Shown here piece by piece: positions 61,090 to 64,000 of a stretch of DNA of 64,000 nt. The DNA lies in contig JAZQHB010000006.1 in assembly GCA_045540355.1 (NCBI GenBank), positions 1 through 64,000 of the forward strand, read 5' to 3'. Source of the DNA: RGIG2945 sp045540355 (GTDB lineage Bacteria; Bacillota; Clostridia; Oscillospirales; Acutalibacteraceae). The notes beneath the pieces are model-generated. The model searched no databases, had not been told where the DNA came from, and saw nothing but the letters and a program-made list of their open reading frames with translations. Positions within the stretch are counted from its first letter, which is position 1. Each line of letters opens with the position of its first letter. Position numbers and translations under genes: made by a program.

Positions 61090-62007
61090 TCATTTCAGGA
61101 AGCATTGAACAATTATTTCTTCTGCTTCTTCTTCGGTCATACCGAAGGTTTGTAATTTTATAAGCTGGTCATTGTTAACTCTGCCGATTGCGGCTTCGTG
61201 AACAATCTGAGCAAATTCGTTGTTAGCGGCAATTTCGGGGATTGAACGGACTTTTGCGTTATCCATGATAATCGAATCGCACTGAACATGAGCTCTGCAG
61301 GGTGCATTACCGACGGCTCTCGGATAGAAAATCTGAACTGATTCATCTTTTGCAACCGAACGCGAAATTATCTGTGCAGAAGAATTATCTCCATCAAGAT
61401 TTATTTCCACATCAGAACGGGCAGACTGTTTTCCGTGGGTCATAAGTCGTTCTGTTATAACAAGCTTTGCATCAGCTTTAAGGTAAGCTTTCATATCACG
61501 AGCGGTTGAATCAACACCTTTAATCTGCACGGATTCCATTTCACAGAATGAGTTTTCATCCATATAAATCTCGGTAGTGGGGTTTAAAATTCTGTCGCCC
61601 GAACCGTCGCCTTCACCGTAATGCTTTTCGACATATTTGACTTTGGCATTTTTGCCGATATGAAAACGGTGAATACCGTCATGCTGAGATTTTTCATCGC
61701 CCGAATTATGAATGCCGCAACCGGCAACAATCAACACATCTGCGTCATCACCGATATAAAAATCGTTGTAAACCATGTCGTTGATTCCGCTTTCGCTGAT
61801 TATTACGGGAATGTGGACACTTTCGTTTTTAGTGCCGGGAGCGATTGTAATATCAATACCGGGCTTGTCCTCTTTGTTGGTGATTTCAATATTTGCCGTA
61901 CTTCTTCTGCCGTGTCCCTCGCCGTTTTTGCGGATGTTATAAGCACCTGCGGGAATTTCGTGAAGGTCCGATACTGCCTGAAGCAGAGAGCTGTCTATCT
62001 TATTCAT
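61090..62007 (-). CDS. SufB/SufD-family Fe-S assembly scaffold, short form
   Basis: A 305-residue right-handed beta-helix protein of the SufB/SufD family, partner of the SufC ATPase. Conserved segments include GKNAKVKYVEKHYGEGDG, QIISRSVAKDE and CRAHVQCDSIIMDNAKVRSIPEIAANN (read in parts), the SufB-like core. It is much shorter than SufB (~470) and lacks its N-terminal domain. The ATG at 62007 follows GAGGAGGTG; the frame is open 41 codons upstream but that part antiparallels the end of sufC. No sufS, sufU or second SufB/D gene is adjacent, matching two-gene SUF-like minimal systems of anaerobes. Confidence 0.88.
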   Translation of the reverse strand: MNKIDSSLLQAVSDLHEIPAGAYNIRKNGEGHGRRSTANIEITNKEDKPGIDITIAPGTKNESVHIPVIISESGINDMVYNDFYIGDDADVLIVAGCGIHNSGDEKSQHDGIHRFHIGKNAKVKYVEKHYGEGDGSGDRILNPTTEIYMDENSFCEMESVQIKGVDSTARDMKAYLKADAKLVITERLMTHGKQSARSDVEINLDGDNSSAQIISRSVAKDESVQIFYPRAVGNAPCRAHVQCDSIIMDNAKVRSIPEIAANNEFAQIVHEAAIGRVNNDQLIKLQTFGMTEEEAEEIIVQCFLK

Positions 62008-62008
62008 A

Positions 62009-62737
62009 TCAAACACCTCCTCTGAAATTGCAACCGGGGTCAAATTCACCCATAAGCTGCGGGAAGATTTCATCCTTGGTGCCTTCCGAGCGAATTTTTC
62101 CGTCAGCGACAACAACAAGCTTGTCGGCAAGTTGCATTATTCTTTCCTGGTGAGAGATGATTATAACGCTGTTTGCAGTATTTCTGATTGAAGTTTTGAA
62201 GCTTTCAATCAGCATCGCAAAACTCCAAAGGTCAATACCTGCTTCCGGTTCATCATAAATTGAAACCTTCAGATTTCTTGCCATCAATGTAGCAATCTCG
62301 ACCCTTTTGACTTCACCGCCTGAAAGGGAAGAGTCGACATCTCTGTTGAGATAATCCTTGGAGCAAAGACCGACATTGGTAAGATAAGCACAACACTCGT
62401 CAACAGGCAATTCGCTGCCGTGTGCGAGGCTTAAAAGCTGTCTTACCGTAAGTCCCTTGAAGCGGGGCGGATGCTGGAATGCATAACCGACACCGAGCTT
62501 TGCTCTTTCGGAAACGGACATATCGGTAATATCTGTTCCGTCAAGAATTATTTTACCTGATGTAGGTTTTTCAATACCCATTATAACTTTTGCAAGTGTA
62601 GATTTTCCGCCGCCGTTAGGTCCCGTAATAACAGTAAATGTGTTGTCGGGAATTTCCAAGGATATACCGTTTAGTATATCGAGTGTGCTGTCAGCCGCAT
62701 TTTCGACGGAAAAACAGATGTTTTTGAGTTCGAGCAT
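62009..62737 (-). CDS. sufC: Fe-S assembly ATPase SufC
   Basis: A 242-residue ABC-type ATPase of the SUF machinery; soluble, it powers conformational change of the SufB/D scaffold. Walker A is TGPNGGGKST (about 38-47), signature SLSGGEVKRVEI, Walker B VSIYDEPEAGIDLW (SufC-specific DEP.SG(I/L)D variant) and the H-loop ISHQERI. AAGGAGAA precedes the ATG. One base separates its stop from the SufB-like start. It lies 15 bases after an ABC-2 permease gene, which is probably co-transcribed but functionally separate. Confidence 0.94.
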   Translation of the reverse strand: MLELKNICFSVENAADSTLDILNGISLEIPDNTFTVITGPNGGGKSTLAKVIMGIEKPTSGKIILDGTDITDMSVSERAKLGVGYAFQHPPRFKGLTVRQLLSLAHGSELPVDECCAYLTNVGLCSKDYLNRDVDSSLSGGEVKRVEIATLMARNLKVSIYDEPEAGIDLWSFAMLIESFKTSIRNTANSVIIISHQERIMQLADKLVVVADGKIRSEGTKDEIFPQLMGEFDPGCNFRGGV

Positions 62738-62752
62738 AGATTCTCCTTGAAT

Positions 62753-63595
62753 TTATCTGATGTTGATTTTTTTCTTAATAAGATAGGATGTTGCGAATTG
62801 AAGTCCGATTGAAGTGATAATCGGGAATATGATTCCGCCGACGGGAAGATAGGGATGAGAGGCGGAAAGGGCAAATACACTCTCAAGCTGAGCTTTTGTA
62901 ATTGTGAAGTAAACTGTGTTTTCAACAATAACTATTGCCATCGGAATGTGTTTCATACCCCATACGAACAATACGATAGAAACAACCAATACTGCGAATA
63001 AAACGATTATTGTTGCAAGACCTGAAGGCATTTTGCGGAAAAGCTTTGTGTGAGCGATAGTGATTGCAAAGTATACCTTACAAACCAAAGCAAGCAAAAA
63101 TACAAAGAACATTATAAGAATAGCTATCATCGGCACTTTTAATGTTTCGAGGTCGGGGATAGCTTTAAGCTCGTTCAATAAATCGTAAAACTGCGTCATG
63201 AAAGTTTTGATGTTTTCACTGACCTGAGCGAGCGAATAGAAAAAGCTGAACACAGAAATTATTGTGACGAATATAGATGTGATAAATACCCATGCAAAAG
63301 ATACGATTGTTTTGGAAAAAAGCAGATGTGAGGATTTAACGGGCAGTGTTAGTGTCAGATAACCCTGAGCACCGAACATTGAACGGTTATAGTTGCTTAT
63401 TACCATTACAATTGTCATAACGATTGAAACAACGGATATTCCGGCAAGTGCAAGACCACCGAGTATTGTGACTAAAGCACTTTTAACAAAGAGGAGCAGC
63501 AACATGGTGAGAATTGTAATACCTGCGGCTAAGTAAAGACCTGACATGGATTGCCATGAGGTTTTAAATTCGTTTTTAATCAATTTGCCAAGCAT
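62753..63595 (-). CDS. ABC-2-type transporter permease
   Basis: A 280-residue membrane protein with about six hydrophobic segments and the N-terminal LGKLIKNEFKTSWQSM, typical of ABC-2 permeases of the YtrC/BcrB-like type. YLTLTLPVKSSHLLFSK is the conserved cytoplasmic coupling region that contacts the ATPase. It overlaps the upstream ATPase gene by 20 bases, so both make one exporter, often for peptides or lipids, sometimes envelope-stress related. Substrate unknown. Confidence 0.85.
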   Translation of the reverse strand: MLGKLIKNEFKTSWQSMSGLYLAAGITILTMLLLLFVKSALVTILGGLALAGISVVSIVMTIVMVISNYNRSMFGAQGYLTLTLPVKSSHLLFSKTIVSFAWVFITSIFVTIISVFSFFYSLAQVSENIKTFMTQFYDLLNELKAIPDLETLKVPMIAILIMFFVFLLALVCKVYFAITIAHTKLFRKMPSGLATIIVLFAVLVVSIVLFVWGMKHIPMAIVIVENTVYFTITKAQLESVFALSASHPYLPVGGIIFPIITSIGLQFATSYLIKKKINIR

Positions 63596-64000
63596 GACCG
63601 AATACCTCCTTGAATACTTCTTCGACAGTATGACCTTGTTTTTTGATTTCTTCGACAGAGGAGTTTACAACAACCTTGCCTCGTTCAATCATAAGAACAC
63701 TATTGAATATTTTTTCAACATCGTTGATAAGGTGAGTTGAAAGAAGAACGGTTGAGTTTGCAGCGTAGTTCTTCATAATGAAATCAAGAATGAACTCTCG
63801 TGCGGCAGGGTCAACTCCACCGAGCGGCTCGTCAAGGATATAAAGCTTAGCGTTTCTTGACATAACAAGGACAAGAAGAAGCTTTTCTTTCATACCCTTT
63901 GACATGGCTTTCATTTTCATTTTTCTCGGAAGCTCAAATCGGTCGACCATAGCCAACGCTTTTTCTTTGTCAAAATCTGCAAAAAAATCAGCCATGTAGT
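63576..64000 (-). CDS. ABC transporter ATP-binding protein, C-terminal part (truncated by window edge)
   Basis: The last ~141 residues of an ABC ATPase; the Walker A part lies beyond the right edge. Seen here are the signature motif as MSKGMKEKLLL (Lys for the second Gly of LSGGQ, common in the YtrB/EcsA-like branch), Walker B LYILDEPLGGVDP and the H-loop STHLINDVEKI. The frame continues upstream past the in-frame ATG at 63995. It pairs with the permease gene it overlaps by 20 bases. Confidence 0.88.
   Translation of the reverse strand, partial: YMADFFADFDKEKALAMVDRFELPRKMKMKAMSKGMKEKLLLVLVMSRNAKLYILDEPLGGVDPAAREFILDFIMKNYAANSTVLLSTHLINDVEKIFNSVLMIERGKVVVNSSVEEIKKQGHTVEEVFKEVFGHAWQID

Noticed and set aside
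61621..62025. A 134-codon plus-strand reading frame opposite the SufB-like gene
   Set aside because: Antisense shadow of a conserved gene, without ribosome site or homology.
62008..62130. 41-codon N-terminal extension of the SufB-like protein
   Set aside because: It lies entirely within sufC in another frame, while the ATG at 62007 has a strong GAGGAGGTG site and gives the family-like start.

Overview
The window looks like a chromosomal segment of a low-GC, strictly anaerobic, endospore-forming member of the Bacillota, most likely a gut Clostridia (Oscillospirales/Lachnospirales-like). Supporting signs are SpoIIID, AddAB instead of RecBCD, superoxide reductase plus rubredoxin, a two-gene SufBC-like Fe-S system, a [4Fe-4S] aldo-keto reductase, ECF-type transport, InlB-like surface repeats, and TTGACA/TATAAT promoters with 17-nt spacers. 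The genus cannot be fixed from the sequence. No phage, insertion sequence, CRISPR array or rRNA was seen. There is one tRNA gene, tRNA-Ser(CGA).

Layout. 1-1114: 3' end of a repeat-rich surface protein. 1160-2532 (-): hisH-hisF. 2665-2753: tRNA-Ser. 2900-5789: SpoU-type RNA methyltransferase, YqhD-like alcohol dehydrogenase, alpha/beta hydrolase. 5835-7729 (-): iron and oxygen defence run of superoxide reductase, rubredoxin, ZIP transporter and ferritin. 7867-8835: Crp/Fnr regulator convergent with thioredoxin. 9118-11913: anion permease and cytoplasmic GH43. 12007-14195: ECF S-component, P-loop kinase, Fe-S aldo-keto reductase. 14292-15953 (-): ribulokinase. 16156-20578: pyrophosphatase-like/NUDIX fusion, small membrane exporter, metF, metH. 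20652-22644: DUF5685-like protein, J-domain protein with cysteine tail, membrane protein. 22800-27361: BadF kinase, GH4, sialidase-like protein.

27383-51100 is one co-directional exopolysaccharide locus of about 22 genes without an internal terminator. It has chain-length control (Wzz, BY-kinase), a PglF/CapD-type 4,6-dehydratase, an SDR, a phosphoglycosyl transferase, a split transketolase, a UDP-HexNAc dehydrogenase and 4-epimerase (probable UDP-GalNAcA supply), eight glycosyltransferases, an EpsG-type polymerase, a pyruvyl transferase, a Wzx flippase, an FrhB-like Fe-S oxidoreductase and a membrane-anchored metallophosphoesterase.

The rest is a PRPP synthetase, a GH29 fucosidase (-), addB-addA, spoIIID with a SigE-like promoter, and a minus-strand run of ABC ATPase, ABC permease, sufC and a SufB/SufD-like scaffold that continues past the right edge.

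The most interesting candidates are: the split transketolase, 4,6-dehydratase and SDR set inside the polysaccharide locus (possible branched sugar); the DUF5685/J-domain/membrane-protein triad, whose first member carries motifs like squalene/phytoene synthases; a pyrophosphatase-like/NUDIX fusion; and a Crp-type palindrome placed at -41 of the trxA promoter next to a Crp/Fnr gene whose recognition helix fits that site.
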